A stretch of 64,000 nt of DNA from CATOSK01 sp963665735 (GCA_963665735.1 OY762444.1:868001-932000), one strand, 5' to 3'. Counted from the stretch's first letter, positions 36,252 to 45,418 are shown. The notes: a model not told the origin generated them from the letters alone. Numbers and translations: made by a program.

Positions 36252-37193
36252 ATGACCCTGGAACCGGCTCGGCTGCTGGAGATGTACCGCCAAATGGCAA
36301 CCATTCGCGCCTTCACCCGGCGGGCGTCGGAAGAGTCCCGGGCCGGCAACATCCCGACGCCGATACCGGCCAACGTCGGCGAAGAGGGTTCGGCGGTTGG
36401 GGTATGCTCCGCCCTGCGCCCCGATGACCGCATAACCAGCACCCACCGCTGTTTGGGCCACGCCATCGCCAAGGGCGTTGACCTCGGCTGCATCATGGCC
36501 GAACTCTTCGGCAGAAGCAACGGCTGCTGCCAAGGCAAGGGCGGCGCCATGCACATCGCCGATTTCAGCGTCGGGATGCTAGGAGCCAACGGCATCGTAG
36601 GCGGCGGGCTGCCCATTGCCACCGGCGCCGCCTTGGCCGCCCAACTGGAAGGCTCCGACCGGGTAGCCGTGGCTTTCTTTGGCGACGGCGCCTCCAACGA
36701 AGGGACTTTCCACAGCTCCATGAATCTGGCCGCCATTTGGAAACTGCCCATCGTTTTCGTTTGCGAGAACAACGGCTGGGCCATCGCCGTTCCCGCCTCT
36801 TACGCCCTGTCCGTCGAGGACGTTTCGGTGCGAGCCGTTTCCTACGGAATCCCCGGCGTTACCGTGGACGGCACCGACGTTCTGGCGGTGTACGAAGCGG
36901 CGCAGCAGGCCGTCGCCCGCGCCCGTGCCGGCAACGGCCCCAGCCTGATTGAGTGCAAGAATTACCGTTGGGACAGCAACTCCCAGGTTGACCACGCCGC
37001 CGCCCGCGGCCGCCTGCACGACCCCCTGGAATCCCTGCGCTCGCATATCCTCAACGCCGGCACCGCTGACTCCGACGCCTTGGAACGGGTACACCGTGAA
37101 GTGGACGCCGCCGTAGCAGATGCCGCCGCTTACGCCGCCGCCGGCCCGATTCCCAACCCGCAAGACGCCCTGGACAGCGTGTTCGCCGCTTAG
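36252..37193 (+). CDS. TPP-dependent 2-oxoacid (pyruvate/acetoin) dehydrogenase E1 alpha
   Basis: 313 residues with the E1-alpha landmarks STHRCLGHAIAKGVDLGCIM, GKGGAMHIADFSVGMLGANG, IVGGGLPIATGAALAAQ and the TPP motif GDGASNEGTFHSSMNLAAIW through CENNGWAI. The phosphorylation-loop region is short, as in AcoA/PdhA of bacteria. It decarboxylates a 2-oxoacid and acetylates a lipoyl E2. Upstream AAAGGA provides a ribosome site. Beta subunit follows after 42 bases; no E2 or E3 is in the window, so substrate (pyruvate, acetoin or branched-chain acid) is undetermined. Confidence 0.9.
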   Translation: MTLEPARLLEMYRQMATIRAFTRRASEESRAGNIPTPIPANVGEEGSAVGVCSALRPDDRITSTHRCLGHAIAKGVDLGCIMAELFGRSNGCCQGKGGAMHIADFSVGMLGANGIVGGGLPIATGAALAAQLEGSDRVAVAFFGDGASNEGTFHSSMNLAAIWKLPIVFVCENNGWAIAVPASYALSVEDVSVRAVSYGIPGVTVDGTDVLAVYEAAQQAVARARAGNGPSLIECKNYRWDSNSQVDHAAARGRLHDPLESLRSHILNAGTADSDALERVHREVDAAVADAAAYAAAGPIPNPQDALDSVFAA

Positions 37194-37235
37194 CTCCGCA
37201 CGACAATATCCTCATTTCCGGCAGGATTACCAATC

Positions 37236-38210
37236 ATGCGCGAAATCACCTATGTTGACGCCATAATCGAAGCCCTCCGGGAAGAGATGCGCCGGGATGA
37301 AACGGTCTTTCACCTTTGCGGCGGCTTGGGGCCGCTGGAACCATTGGCCTCCGAGTTTGGAACGGACCGGGTGCGGGTCTGCCCCATCTCCGAAGACGCT
37401 TACGTTGGCGCCGGCATCGGCGCGGCCGGCTGCGGTTTCCGCCCCATCATCAGCCCCGGCGTCATGGCCTTCGCCTTCACCGCTATGGACCAGATTGTTA
37501 ACCAAATGGCCAAGACCCACTATATGCTGGGAGGTCAAGCCCGATTCCCCCTGGTGCTGCGGGCCGCCACCGGCGCCGGCCGGGCCGCCGCGGCCCAGCA
37601 CTGCCAGAGTTCCCACCCCTTCTTTCTCAACCTCCCCGGCTTGAAAGTCGTCATGCCTTCGACCCCATACGACGCCAAGGGCCTGATGAAGTCCGCCATT
37701 CGCGACGACAACCCGGTAGTATTTTTCGAGCCGCAGAGTTTCAGCATCAGCGGGTTGATTGGCCCGGTTCCCGAAGAGGAATACACCATTCCCCTGGGAA
37801 CGGCGGACATCAAGCGGGCCGGCGACGACGTTACCGTTGTCGCCATTGGGCGGATGGTGCAAGCGGCCCTGGCCGCCGCCGAAACCCTGGCCGGGGAAGG
37901 CATTTCCGTGGAAGTGGTTGACCCCAGGACGTTGACGCCTATGGACACCGCCACAATCCGCGACTCCGCCCGCAAGACCGGGCGGGTGGTTGTCGTGGAC
38001 GAAGCCTCTGTCACCGGCAGCGCGGCCTCGGAAATCACGGCGGTCATTGTCGAAGACCCCGCCACCTTCCGGTCATTGCAAGCGCCGCCGCGACGGGTCT
38101 GCGCCCCCGACGTGCCTGTTCCTTTCAGCCCCATCCTGGAACAGTTTTGCATCCCCGACCAGGCCGACGTTGCCGCCGCCGTCCGCCAGACCGTCACCGA
38201 ATCCCAATAA
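37236..38210 (+). CDS. TPP-dependent 2-oxoacid (pyruvate/acetoin) dehydrogenase E1 beta
   Basis: 324 residues. REITYVDAIIEALREEMRRD at the N-terminus, then ISEDAYVGAGIGAAGCGFRP, MDQIVNQMAKTHYMLGGQAR, ATGAGRAAAAQHCQSSHPFF, VMPSTPYDAKGLMKSAIRD and in the C-terminal half VEVVDPRTLTPMDTATI with VVDEASVTGSAASEI. This is the transketolase-like pyrimidine plus C-terminal domain of AcoB/PdhB. It forms an alpha2-beta2 E1 with the upstream gene. Two REP modules follow before the next gene. Confidence 0.92.
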   Translation: MREITYVDAIIEALREEMRRDETVFHLCGGLGPLEPLASEFGTDRVRVCPISEDAYVGAGIGAAGCGFRPIISPGVMAFAFTAMDQIVNQMAKTHYMLGGQARFPLVLRAATGAGRAAAAQHCQSSHPFFLNLPGLKVVMPSTPYDAKGLMKSAIRDDNPVVFFEPQSFSISGLIGPVPEEEYTIPLGTADIKRAGDDVTVVAIGRMVQAALAAAETLAGEGISVEVVDPRTLTPMDTATIRDSARKTGRVVVVDEASVTGSAASEITAVIVEDPATFRSLQAPPRRVCAPDVPVPFSPILEQFCIPDQADVAAAVRQTVTESQ

Positions 38211-38275
38211 GAAGACTGGCCTGTCCGTTAGTCTGTTACTGTTGCGTTAGTGCATGACCACACAAAACGGAAACC

Positions 38276-38376
38276 CGTCATACCGGCGCAGGCCGGTATC
38301 CAGGATTCCTTGCCGGCAAGCGGGTTGTTTCTTGATTGGATTTTCTGGATTCCGGCTTTCGCCGGAATGACGATAC
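38276..38376. repeat. REP/BIME-like paired repeat, copy 3
   Basis: CGTCATACCGGCGCAGGCCG ... ATTCCGGCTTTCGCCGGAAT plus GACG, a clear head-to-head pair about 100 bases long. The 310-base gap between the E1-beta and LLM genes contains nothing else I can support apart from the GGAGGAGG ribosome site of the latter. Confidence 0.8.
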
Positions 38377-38522
38377 ATTCCTCGGCCTTAACCCTTCCAA
38401 TTGACAGGACAGGTTGGCCGGGGCAGAATGAACCCAATATATCCGGCCGGCGGTTCCGGGGTTTAACTACCGCAACCGCCGCCCGCAAAACCCACGACTG
38501 CCAAATCGGAGGAGGATGAAGT

Positions 38523-39692
38523 ATGGCGTTTCCCGAGAGAATGAGGTTTGGAATCTTCCTCGGCCCCTTCCACCGCGTCGGGGAAAACCCCACCTTGGCC
38601 ATTGAGCGCGACCTGGAGTTGGTGGAATGGCTGGACCATCTGGGTTTCGACGAAGCCTGGATTGGCGAACACCACAGCGCCGGTTGGGAAATTATTTCCT
38701 CTCCCGAAGTCTTTATCGGCGCCGCCGCCCAGCGCACCAAGCGCATCAAGCTAGGCACCGGCGTGGTCAGCCTGCCCTACCACCACCCGTTGATGGTCGC
38801 CAACCGCATGGTGCAGCTTGACCACATGACCTACGGGAGAGTCCTCTTCGGCGTTGGCCCCGGCGCCCTGCCCGGCGACGCCTATATGATGGGCATTCCC
38901 CACGAACTGCAACGGGAACGCATGGACGAGTCCCTGGGCATCATCCTGCGTCTCTTCACCGAGACCGAACCCATCACCTACCAGAGCGACTGGTTCGAGC
39001 TTAAAGAGGGTCTCCTCCAGTTGCGGCCCTACCAACGGCCCTATATGCACACCGCCGTCGCCTCGGTGCAGTCCCCCGCCGGCGTTACCCTGGCCGGCAA
39101 GCACGGCTGCTCGGTCTTGACCATCACCGTCCCCCGCGACCCTTCTGCCGGCCCCTCTGACCTCAAGAATCTGTGGGCCATTGCCGAAGAGTCCGCCGCC
39201 GAACACGGCCAAACCATGAATCGGGATGACTGGCGGCTGGTGCTGCCCTGCCACCTGGCCGAATCCCGGGAAGAGGCTCTGGCCGATGCCCGCATCGGCG
39301 CCGGCCAATACCTGCGGGAATACAGCGAAGGCACCAATGGCCGCAAAGCCGCTTTCGACGGCCCCCTGGACAAGGTAATTGACCACATGGCCGACAACGG
39401 CAGTTGGATTATCGGCACCCCCGACGACTGCATCGAAGCCATTGAACGGCTGGGCGAGCAGAGCGGCGGTTTCGGGGCGTTCCTGGTCCAGACTATTGAC
39501 TGGGCGCCCCGGGAAAAGATGCTCCGCAGCTACGAACTGATGGCCCGCTACGTCATGCCTCACTTCCAGGGTTCCGTCCTCAGCACCCGCGCCTCCAACG
39601 AGTGGGCCAGGGAACGCCAGGAGGATTTGGTCAGCGGCCGCGTCCGGGCCATTGACCGGGCCAATCAAGCCTACGCCCAACGCGCCAACTAG
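38523..39692 (+). CDS. LLM-class flavin monooxygenase, limonene 1,2-monooxygenase-like
   Basis: 389 residues; FGIFLGPFHRVGENPTLAIE, LDHLGFDEAWIGEHHSAGWE, LGTGVVSLPYHHPLMVANRM, GRVLFGVGPGALPGDAYMMG are nearly the pattern I associate with LimB-type monooxygenases in the bacterial luciferase family, which use FMNH2 from a separate reductase. EHH carries conserved flavin-site histidines. GGAGGAGG sits 6 bases upstream of the ATG. Next gene starts 15 bases after the stop, so it is operonic with an acyl-CoA-dehydrogenase-family flavoprotein. No flavin reductase is nearby. Confidence 0.88.
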   Translation: MAFPERMRFGIFLGPFHRVGENPTLAIERDLELVEWLDHLGFDEAWIGEHHSAGWEIISSPEVFIGAAAQRTKRIKLGTGVVSLPYHHPLMVANRMVQLDHMTYGRVLFGVGPGALPGDAYMMGIPHELQRERMDESLGIILRLFTETEPITYQSDWFELKEGLLQLRPYQRPYMHTAVASVQSPAGVTLAGKHGCSVLTITVPRDPSAGPSDLKNLWAIAEESAAEHGQTMNRDDWRLVLPCHLAESREEALADARIGAGQYLREYSEGTNGRKAAFDGPLDKVIDHMADNGSWIIGTPDDCIEAIERLGEQSGGFGAFLVQTIDWAPREKMLRSYELMARYVMPHFQGSVLSTRASNEWARERQEDLVSGRVRAIDRANQAYAQRAN

Positions 39693-39707
39693 CGACGGTT
39701 GAAGTCC

Positions 39708-40865
39708 ATGAGCATCGCATCAATTCTTGAAGCCATACCCAACCTTTCCCGAGAGTGGGCGGCGGAGCGGGAAGACCGCCAGCGGCGCACTGACGCCGAC
39801 CCGGCCGACTACGCCCGCTTGCGCGCCCTGGGCATCAACCTCATGGCCGTGCCGGTGGAGTTCGGCGGCACCTGGGAAAACCTGTCCCAGTCCGCCCGGC
39901 CCATCTGTACCATGCTGCGGACGCTGGCCGCCGGCGACCCGTCCATAACCCTGGCCAGCGCCATGCACCAGGGCGTGCTGGCGTCCTGGCGCGTCCCCGA
40001 AGTGCCGGACCCCTTCAACGAAGGTTTCCAGCAGCAGCGCAAGGAAGTGTTCAGCACCGTCACGGACGGGGCTTGGTGGGGAACCATCGTTTCCGAACCC
40101 GGCAGCGGCGGCGACACCGGCCTGACCCGCGCCGCCTGTATCCCGGAGTCCGACGGCCTGTTGAAGTACCGGCTTTCCGGCCAAAAGCACTTCGGCAGCG
40201 GTTCCGGCCTTACTTCCTTTATGACCACCCGCGCCGTTCCCGCCGGCGAGTCCGCGCCGGACTTGTTCTTCATGGAAGTCCGCAACCAGCCTTGGGACGG
40301 CAGCACCGGCATGAGACTGGCGGCTCCCTGGCAGGGCCACGGGATGCGCTCCACCAACAGCCACGCCTTCGAGTTCACCAACTACCCCGCCACCAGAATA
40401 GCCTGGCCCGGTCACCAACCGGAATTGATGGCCGCCAACAACGGGTTAGGTGGGCTGTCCTTCACCTCAGTGATTACCGGCGTGGTGGACGCCGCCATGT
40501 CCTACACCCGGGAACAGCTCAAGACCGTCATGGCTCGAGGCAGTTCCCTGCGGGCTTTCCAGCAAGTTGAGTGGACGCTGGCCGAGCAGGAAGCCTGGCT
40601 GATTGACCAGGCTTGGGACGGCGCGTTGCGGGTGTTGGATTCCGGCAACCTGGACCGGACGGTGGTGTTAATGGCCAAGGAAAACGTGGCCCGCCTGGCC
40701 GAGTCCGTTCTTGGGCGGTTGTGCCGACTGTCCGGCGGTTCCGCCTATACCTGGTACTCTCCCTTGGGCGCCTGGTTCGAGGACGTGCGGGCCTTGGGCT
40801 ACCTGCGGCCCCCGTGGGCGTTGGCCTACGACAACCTCTTCAACTGGAGTTGGCAGGAAGCCTGA
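39708..40865 (+). CDS. Acyl-CoA dehydrogenase family flavoprotein
   Basis: About 385 residues. N-terminal helices (ADYARLRALGINLMAVPVEF, GG), middle strand domain with VSEPGSGGDTGLTRAACIPE and SGQKHFGSGSGLTSFMTTRA, and C-terminal helical domain (VVDAAMSYTREQLKT; LGRLCRLSGGSAYTWYSPLG). The GSGG(D) flavin loop fits the ACAD superfamily; group D flavin monooxygenases share this fold. I use ATG 39708; a TTG nine bases upstream is open. Immediately downstream of the LimB-like gene, suggesting a joint pathway. Confidence 0.85.
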   Translation: MSIASILEAIPNLSREWAAEREDRQRRTDADPADYARLRALGINLMAVPVEFGGTWENLSQSARPICTMLRTLAAGDPSITLASAMHQGVLASWRVPEVPDPFNEGFQQQRKEVFSTVTDGAWWGTIVSEPGSGGDTGLTRAACIPESDGLLKYRLSGQKHFGSGSGLTSFMTTRAVPAGESAPDLFFMEVRNQPWDGSTGMRLAAPWQGHGMRSTNSHAFEFTNYPATRIAWPGHQPELMAANNGLGGLSFTSVITGVVDAAMSYTREQLKTVMARGSSLRAFQQVEWTLAEQEAWLIDQAWDGALRVLDSGNLDRTVVLMAKENVARLAESVLGRLCRLSGGSAYTWYSPLGAWFEDVRALGYLRPPWALAYDNLFNWSWQEA

Positions 40866-40905
40866 ACCGGCACCCGCCGAATAGGTTGCATCGCCGCCAA
40901 AACCG

Positions 40906-40931
40906 TAGGGGCGCACGGCTGTGCGCCCCTA
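40906..40931. terminator. Palindromic hairpin TAGGGGCGCAC
   Basis: TAGGGGCGCAC (40906-40916) pairs with GTGCGCCCCTA (40921-40931) across a 4-base loop. It lies between the ACAD gene (plus) and a VOC gene (minus), 41 bases past the first stop, with no T tract. Could be a bidirectional transcript end or a dispersed intergenic repeat. Confidence 0.5.
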
Positions 40932-40958
40932 TATCGTTGGACACCCGTTTCCCCGGTA

Positions 40959-41399
40959 TCAGTAGTGCCGCAACTCCACCACGTTGTCATCCGGGTCGTA
41001 GATGTAAAGGGAAATCCCGTCGCCGTGGGAACCCCACCGTTTCCCCGGCCCCGCCTGGATTTCCACCCCGATGTCCTCGAAACTGGCCTTCAGTTCCTCC
41101 ATGTCGGTGGGTTCAATCACCATGCAGAAATGGTCCTGGTTGCGGGGGTTGTCCCTGCCCACGGGTTCCTGGTCAGAGCCGAAGAAGTCAATGATGGTGT
41201 CGGCATTGATGCGGGCCGAAGGGAACCGCACTTCGCCGGCCCGCCACTGGTCAACCCTTTCCGTTTGCAGCCCCAGGGTTTCAGCGTAAAACCGCAGCGA
41301 AGTCTCCACGTCCTTGACCCGCAGGACGATGTGGTCCATTTCGGTTATCTTCACCAGCGGCTGCTGCACCGCCCGCGCTTGTTCCGTTTGCGTAGCCAT
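40959..41399 (-). CDS. VOC-superfamily (glyoxalase/dioxygenase-like) protein
   Basis: 146 residues. ITEMDHIVLRVKDVETSLRF with YAETLGL opens the first beta-alpha-beta-beta-beta unit, QDHFCMVIEP the second, and SLYIYDPDDNVVELRHY ends it. H in MDHIV, H in QDHF and E in VVELR are the usual metal triad. GGAGGG 7 bases before ATG 41399 decides the start against a 68-codon upstream extension. Possible lyase, dioxygenase or fosfomycin-resistance-like activity; substrate unknown. Confidence 0.85.
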   Translation of the reverse strand: MATQTEQARAVQQPLVKITEMDHIVLRVKDVETSLRFYAETLGLQTERVDQWRAGEVRFPSARINADTIIDFFGSDQEPVGRDNPRNQDHFCMVIEPTDMEELKASFEDIGVEIQAGPGKRWGSHGDGISLYIYDPDDNVVELRHY

Positions 41400-41473
41400 T
41401 TGCAATCCCTCCTTTGTCGTTGAATCTATGGGGTGAATTTCGTTCCAGAAAAACGGGGCGACAATGCCGGTTC

Positions 41474-42172
41474 TCATGCCCCGGCGGTGGCCCAATCCAC
41501 CCCGTTCAACACGATTTGCTGGAACTCCGGCGTCTCGAAGCTGCGCCCGTCGTGGCCCAGCAGCAGCACGAATACGTTGCCATCCCCGTACCGCCGCGTC
41601 CAACCCAGGGGATAGGTGCCGCCCGGCATGAATTGGGGCGTCCGATCCGGCCCCCAGGGGTGCGTCCCATCCTCGGCGGTGCCGGTGATAAAGACATCGT
41701 TGCCCTCTTCAATCGCCAGCCCCATGTAAAGCTCGTCGTTGGTGGAAAAGTCCGCCACGCCCTTGGCGCCGGGGTGGTCGGCGTTGCTGACGTTCACCGT
41801 AAACTGGCCGTAGGGCGGGTGAAAGCTCGTCCCCGTAATCCAGCCGCCGCCGGTGATTTCGTGGTACTCCGGCCAGGTGCTGGACAGGCAGGTGGAAATG
41901 TGAATGCAGACGAACCCTTTGCCGCCGTTGATGTAGTCCTTCAACCCTTGTTGTTCGTCGGCGGACAAGGCCCATTCCCCAAAGTCGGGAAGGTTCTCCC
42001 GCCGGGTGTTGAAAACCAGCGCGTCGTAACCGCTCATGGCCCCGCCGTCGGCCAGCGCCGATGCGTCCTCGGTCACGGTAACGTCGTGGCCGGCGCCTTT
42101 CAGGAAGGACTCCAACACCGGGGTTGATTCCTCATAGGGATGTCGCCCCCCGGACATTACCAGCAGTTTCAT
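41474..42172 (-). CDS. ThuA-domain protein
   Basis: 232 residues with MKLLVMSGGRHPYEESTPVL, LVFNTRRENLPDFGEWALSA, GKGFVCIHISTCLSSTWPEY and PLGWTRRYGDGNVFVLLLGH then ETPEFQQIVLNGVDWATA: the ThuA (PF06283) glutamine-amidotransferase-like fold, seen in trehalose utilisation and in putative sugar dehydrogenase clusters. No catalytic Cys-His pair is obvious. It heads a minus-strand run including the VOC gene 74 bases downstream. Confidence 0.88.
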   Translation of the reverse strand: MKLLVMSGGRHPYEESTPVLESFLKGAGHDVTVTEDASALADGGAMSGYDALVFNTRRENLPDFGEWALSADEQQGLKDYINGGKGFVCIHISTCLSSTWPEYHEITGGGWITGTSFHPPYGQFTVNVSNADHPGAKGVADFSTNDELYMGLAIEEGNDVFITGTAEDGTHPWGPDRTPQFMPGGTYPLGWTRRYGDGNVFVLLLGHDGRSFETPEFQQIVLNGVDWATAGA

Positions 42173-42243
42173 GGTCTAATACCTCCGACTTTCTATGTGC
42201 CGTTCTTGGCGTATCGAAGAATCCAAACCCCCCATCTGCCGCG

Positions 42244-42585
42244 TTACTGGTTGGCCAGGGGAACGGTCACGGTGACGCAAGGCACATCCCCGTAGGTGGC
42301 CGTGGTGTGACCCTGTCCGGTAATGTCCTCCACCAAGCGGGCGTCGCCAGGCCCAAAGACGTGCTTGGAGCCGTCGCCCAACCCGATTTCCAACTGCCCC
42401 GACAGGATGATGACGTACTGCCGCCGGGGCGCGACGTGCCAGTCCGAGTACCGTCCGGCCGCCGCCTCGCTGAAACGAATGGTGGTGGCGTCCTGGGGAT
42501 TGGTCCAGTCCGGGGTTTCGTTCAAGTCCACCGGCTCAACGTGTGATTGGCCGTCGTCGCCGGTGTAAAGCCTGTAAGTTCCCAT
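42244..42585 (-). CDS. Cupin-domain protein, paralog A
   Basis: 113 residues: MGTYRLYTGDDGQSHVEPVD, then SDWHVAPRRQYVIILSGQLE, GLGDGSKHVFGPGDARLVED and TGQGHTT form a single cupin barrel with metal-ligand candidates H (SDWH), E (QLEIG) and H (GQGH). It is about two-thirds identical by eye in these blocks to a second cupin at 46407. The family is common beside flavin oxidoreductases. It reads in the same direction as the ThuA gene 71 bases ahead. Confidence 0.85.
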   Translation of the reverse strand: MGTYRLYTGDDGQSHVEPVDLNETPDWTNPQDATTIRFSEAAAGRYSDWHVAPRRQYVIILSGQLEIGLGDGSKHVFGPGDARLVEDITGQGHTTATYGDVPCVTVTVPLANQ

Positions 42586-42650
42586 GATTGCTCTCCATCA
42601 AATTGAGTAAGTGTTACCCGCAGCGTTCCGTTCCAAGCGGTTTACCGGCC

Positions 42651-42747
42651 CGTCATTCCGGCGAAAGCCGGAATCCAGCAAAGCCGGGGGTGCAACAATG
42701 TCGCCAATTGCAAGGATTCCTGGATACCGGCCTGCGCCGGTATGACG
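42651..42747. repeat. REP/BIME-like paired repeat, copy 4
   Basis: CGTCATTCCGGCGAAAGCCG ... TGGATACCGGCCTGCGCCGG plus TATGACG. One end matches the AAAGC-loop variant, the other the CGCAGG-loop variant, so mixed pairs occur. Confidence 0.8.
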
Positions 42748-42830
42748 GGTTGAGACCGGGAGTTTCCAATCCCGACGTTAGACCTCCCGAATCGCAACGC
42801 TACCGGAGTTATCCCGCCCGTTTCCGTTGG

Positions 42831-43733
42831 TTACGCCACCGCCGAGGGTTGCCGGGCCTCTACCCTGGCGATGAATTCCAGCAACTGCGCCGCGTAGAAA
42901 GTGGCCTTCATGTGGTAGCGGTTGGTGGCGGCGATGCCGGGGAAGGTGTTGTCGTGCTGCCCTATTACCGCCCATTCGTCGTGAGTCCACGCCGAAGGCC
43001 GCAACTCCGCGCCGGCTACCAGCCGTTTCACGTTTTCCGCCGCCGATATGTGGTGAACGTCGTCCGGCGTGTTTCCCTCGAAAGCCAATACCGGGCAGCG
43101 GATGCTTTGCAGCTCCGCCTCGGTCAAGTCCCCTACCGGGTTGGGCTTGGAGAACGCCGCCTGCCACCGCCGCATCACGTCGCAAAATTCCTGCGGCTCC
43201 ATTGCAAGCAGCCGTTCCAGGTTGTCCGGGTTGTCCTTGACTCGCAGCTCAAAAAACTCCATGTCCAGCACCGCCGGCATCCCGCCCCGTTCCGCCGCCT
43301 CGATGTATTGGCCATAGTAGCCGGGCGACATTATCTCGGCGCTGTGGGGGCCGCCGCTGACCTCCCAGATGAACACTCCCTTCACCGCCTCCGGGTGCCG
43401 CACCGCCAAGGTCAACGAAGTCCGGGAGCCGGCGGAACCCCCGGCGGCGTAAGCGGGAACCGCGCCCAGGTGTTCCAACAAGGCGGCCATTTCCTCGGCC
43501 CAAAGGTGCTGCTCCGAAAGCTCGCCCCCGATAACCACGTCCGACCTGCCGCAGTTGCGCCGGTCGTGAAGGATAACCCGGCAATGGGGCGACAACAGGG
43601 CCGCCATCGGACGCAAACCGTTGGTGTCCACCCGTCCGCCGGGGGTCAATATCACCGCCGGCCCATCGCCGTACTCCTCATAGTAGAGATTGGTTCCGTT
43701 GACATTGGCGTAAGGCACGTTGCGACTCCTCAT
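42831..43733 (-). CDS. Alpha/beta-fold hydrolase
   Basis: 300 residues. NGTNLYYEEYGDGPAVILTP with GGR (oxyanion region), VILHDRRNCGRSDVV, nucleophile elbow AAGGSAGSR (Ser), CPVLAFEGNTPDD near the acid, and a C-terminal stretch where an acid and His would complete the triad (WAVIGQHDNTFPGI / YHMKATF). The typical G-x-S-x-G reads G-G-S-A-G. Broad family: esterase, haloperoxidase-like or C-C hydrolase. Context with monooxygenases and VOC enzymes fits ring or ester cleavage. Confidence 0.82.
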   Translation of the reverse strand: MRSRNVPYANVNGTNLYYEEYGDGPAVILTPGGRVDTNGLRPMAALLSPHCRVILHDRRNCGRSDVVIGGELSEQHLWAEEMAALLEHLGAVPAYAAGGSAGSRTSLTLAVRHPEAVKGVFIWEVSGGPHSAEIMSPGYYGQYIEAAERGGMPAVLDMEFFELRVKDNPDNLERLLAMEPQEFCDVMRRWQAAFSKPNPVGDLTEAELQSIRCPVLAFEGNTPDDVHHISAAENVKRLVAGAELRPSAWTHDEWAVIGQHDNTFPGIAATNRYHMKATFYAAQLLEFIARVEARQPSAVA

Positions 43734-43824
43734 CCCGTGGCTGACGTTCCCGATAGCAATACGGCGAAAATAAGCTCCGTTGCGGCGATGTTATCATTGG
43801 GCCGCACCGTTTACAACTTGCCGT

Positions 43825-44577
43825 TTATGACTTGGTAGTAGCCAGGTACAGCCAGGGAGACCCCATCCCAAACTGTTCCCCCTCCAATGACCCGAAAGCC
43901 CGGTGATTACCGAAACCGGCCCCGTCCAGCATCGCCGTCAATTCCCGGTAGGTGTAGAGCCGCAGGGAAAACCGCTTGTGCTCCCGTTGGCCCCCTTTGA
44001 TGAAAGTCCAGTCCGACACTTCCCGCCCGGTTTCGTGGTCGTAACGCCGTTCCTCCAACGCCAGCAGGTCGCCCGCCGGCTGCCAAACCCGCTCTTCACC
44101 CTCGATTTCCCCCAACCGCGTCTCCAGCAATGGGGTGTCCATCAGAAAAGCCCCGCCGGGTTTCAACGCCCTCGCCACCGCCTCCAGAAAAGCCGCATTG
44201 CCGGCGTCATCGAAGTAACCGAAACTGTTCCAAAGGCAAACCGCGGCGTCAAATTCGCCCAGCCAGGGCAAGTCCGCCATATCCCCCTGTCGGAAATCCA
44301 CGTCCAGACCCAGAGACGCCGCTTCCCGCCGGGCCGATGCCAACAATTCCCCATTAAAGTCAACTCCGGTGACCCGAAAGCCCCGGCCGGCCAGCGTCAG
44401 CGACAACCTTCCCGACCCGCAAGGCACGTCCAGCGCCTTGGCCCCCGGCGCCAATCCCAAGGCGCTTTCCACGAAGTCGGCCTCTTCCTCGATAATTTCG
44501 TGGCTCCGGGCGTTCCGCACGAAATCCAGCGCCAGGCCTGAAAAGAAATTCCGCCACCATTCCGGTTTAACGCTCAT
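43825..44577 (-). CDS. SAM-dependent class I methyltransferase
   Basis: 250 residues. GAKALDVPCGSGRLSLTLAG is SAM motif I, FRVTGVDFNGELLASARREA motif II, FRQGDMADLPWLGEFDAAVC motif III/IV (NSFGYFDD follows) and ALKPGGAFLMDTPLLE a later motif. I use ATG 44577 (MSVKPEWW). It is divergent from the phosphoesterase across 70 bases. Substrate unknown. Confidence 0.87.
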   Translation of the reverse strand: MSVKPEWWRNFFSGLALDFVRNARSHEIIEEEADFVESALGLAPGAKALDVPCGSGRLSLTLAGRGFRVTGVDFNGELLASARREAASLGLDVDFRQGDMADLPWLGEFDAAVCLWNSFGYFDDAGNAAFLEAVARALKPGGAFLMDTPLLETRLGEIEGEERVWQPAGDLLALEERRYDHETGREVSDWTFIKGGQREHKRFSLRLYTYRELTAMLDGAGFGNHRAFGSLEGEQFGMGSPWLYLATTKS

Positions 44578-44647
44578 GGCCGGCCCATCCTCGACGCCGC
44601 CCCGCATCGGGTATCATAATGCAACCAACACTGTCGCGGGTGATTCC

Positions 44648-45379
44648 ATGCGTTCCTTGATTATTTCCGACATCCACTCCAACCTGGAAGCCCTGCAAAG
44701 CGTCCTTGACCTGGCCGGACAATCGGGCGGATTCGACGAAATTTGGCATTTGGGGGATGTTGTCGGGTACGGCCCTGACCCGGCGGCCTGCATCGAGCTG
44801 CTCCGGGAGTACGACCACCGGGGCGTCGCCGGCAACCACGACCTGGCCGTCCTGGGCCGGATAGGGCTGGACTACTTCAACACCCACGCCGCCGCCGCGG
44901 CCCGGTGGACCCGGGAAAACCTAGCGCAAAGCCATCTGGACTACCTGGACGGCCTGCCCCTGAGAATCGAAACCTACGACTTCACCGCCGTTCACGCCAG
45001 CCCCCGCAGTCCGGTGGAGGAATACGTGCTTTCCGTGCCTTCGGCAGCCCAGAATTTCCGGCATTTCGATACCGCCCGGTGCCTGGTGGGTCATTCCCAC
45101 TTTCCCTTTCTTTGCCGGCAGCAGGGCGAAAGCGCCGAGTTTTTCGAGTTCCCCGTGGGCCTTGCCGTAAATCTGGAACAGGGCCGGTACATCATCAACC
45201 CCGGCAGCGTCGGCCAGCCCCGGGACGGCATTCCCACCGCCAGTTTCGCAATCTACGACTCCGACCTGGACAGCATCACCCACCTCCGCGCCGAGTACGA
45301 CATCGCCGCCACTCAAAAGAAGATACGGAACGCCGGACTGCCCGGCTACCTGGCCGCCCGCCTGAGCGAAGGCCAGTAG
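44648..45379 (+). CDS. YfcE/MJ0936-type metallophosphoesterase
   Basis: 243 residues with MRSLIISDIHSNLEALQSVL (D-x-H), WHLGDVVGYGPDP (GDxxGYG), GVAGNHDLAVLG (GNHD), HASP, VGHSHFPF (GHxH) and NPGSVGQPRDG: the full dinuclear-metal calcineurin-like site. ATG 44648 begins at this motif; the upstream open frame is antisense to the methyltransferase. Phosphodiesterase on small substrates or nucleotides is inferred. Confidence 0.92.
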   Translation: MRSLIISDIHSNLEALQSVLDLAGQSGGFDEIWHLGDVVGYGPDPAACIELLREYDHRGVAGNHDLAVLGRIGLDYFNTHAAAAARWTRENLAQSHLDYLDGLPLRIETYDFTAVHASPRSPVEEYVLSVPSAAQNFRHFDTARCLVGHSHFPFLCRQQGESAEFFEFPVGLAVNLEQGRYIINPGSVGQPRDGIPTASFAIYDSDLDSITHLRAEYDIAATQKKIRNAGLPGYLAARLSEGQ

Positions 45380-45418
45380 GAACTCGGCCGGCTGGGGTGT
45401 GTCGTCAATTTCTTAATT

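Noticed and set aside
43805..43824. Minus-strand terminator after the methyltransferase gene
   Set aside because: No convincing stem; the gap holds only a weak AT-rich stretch.
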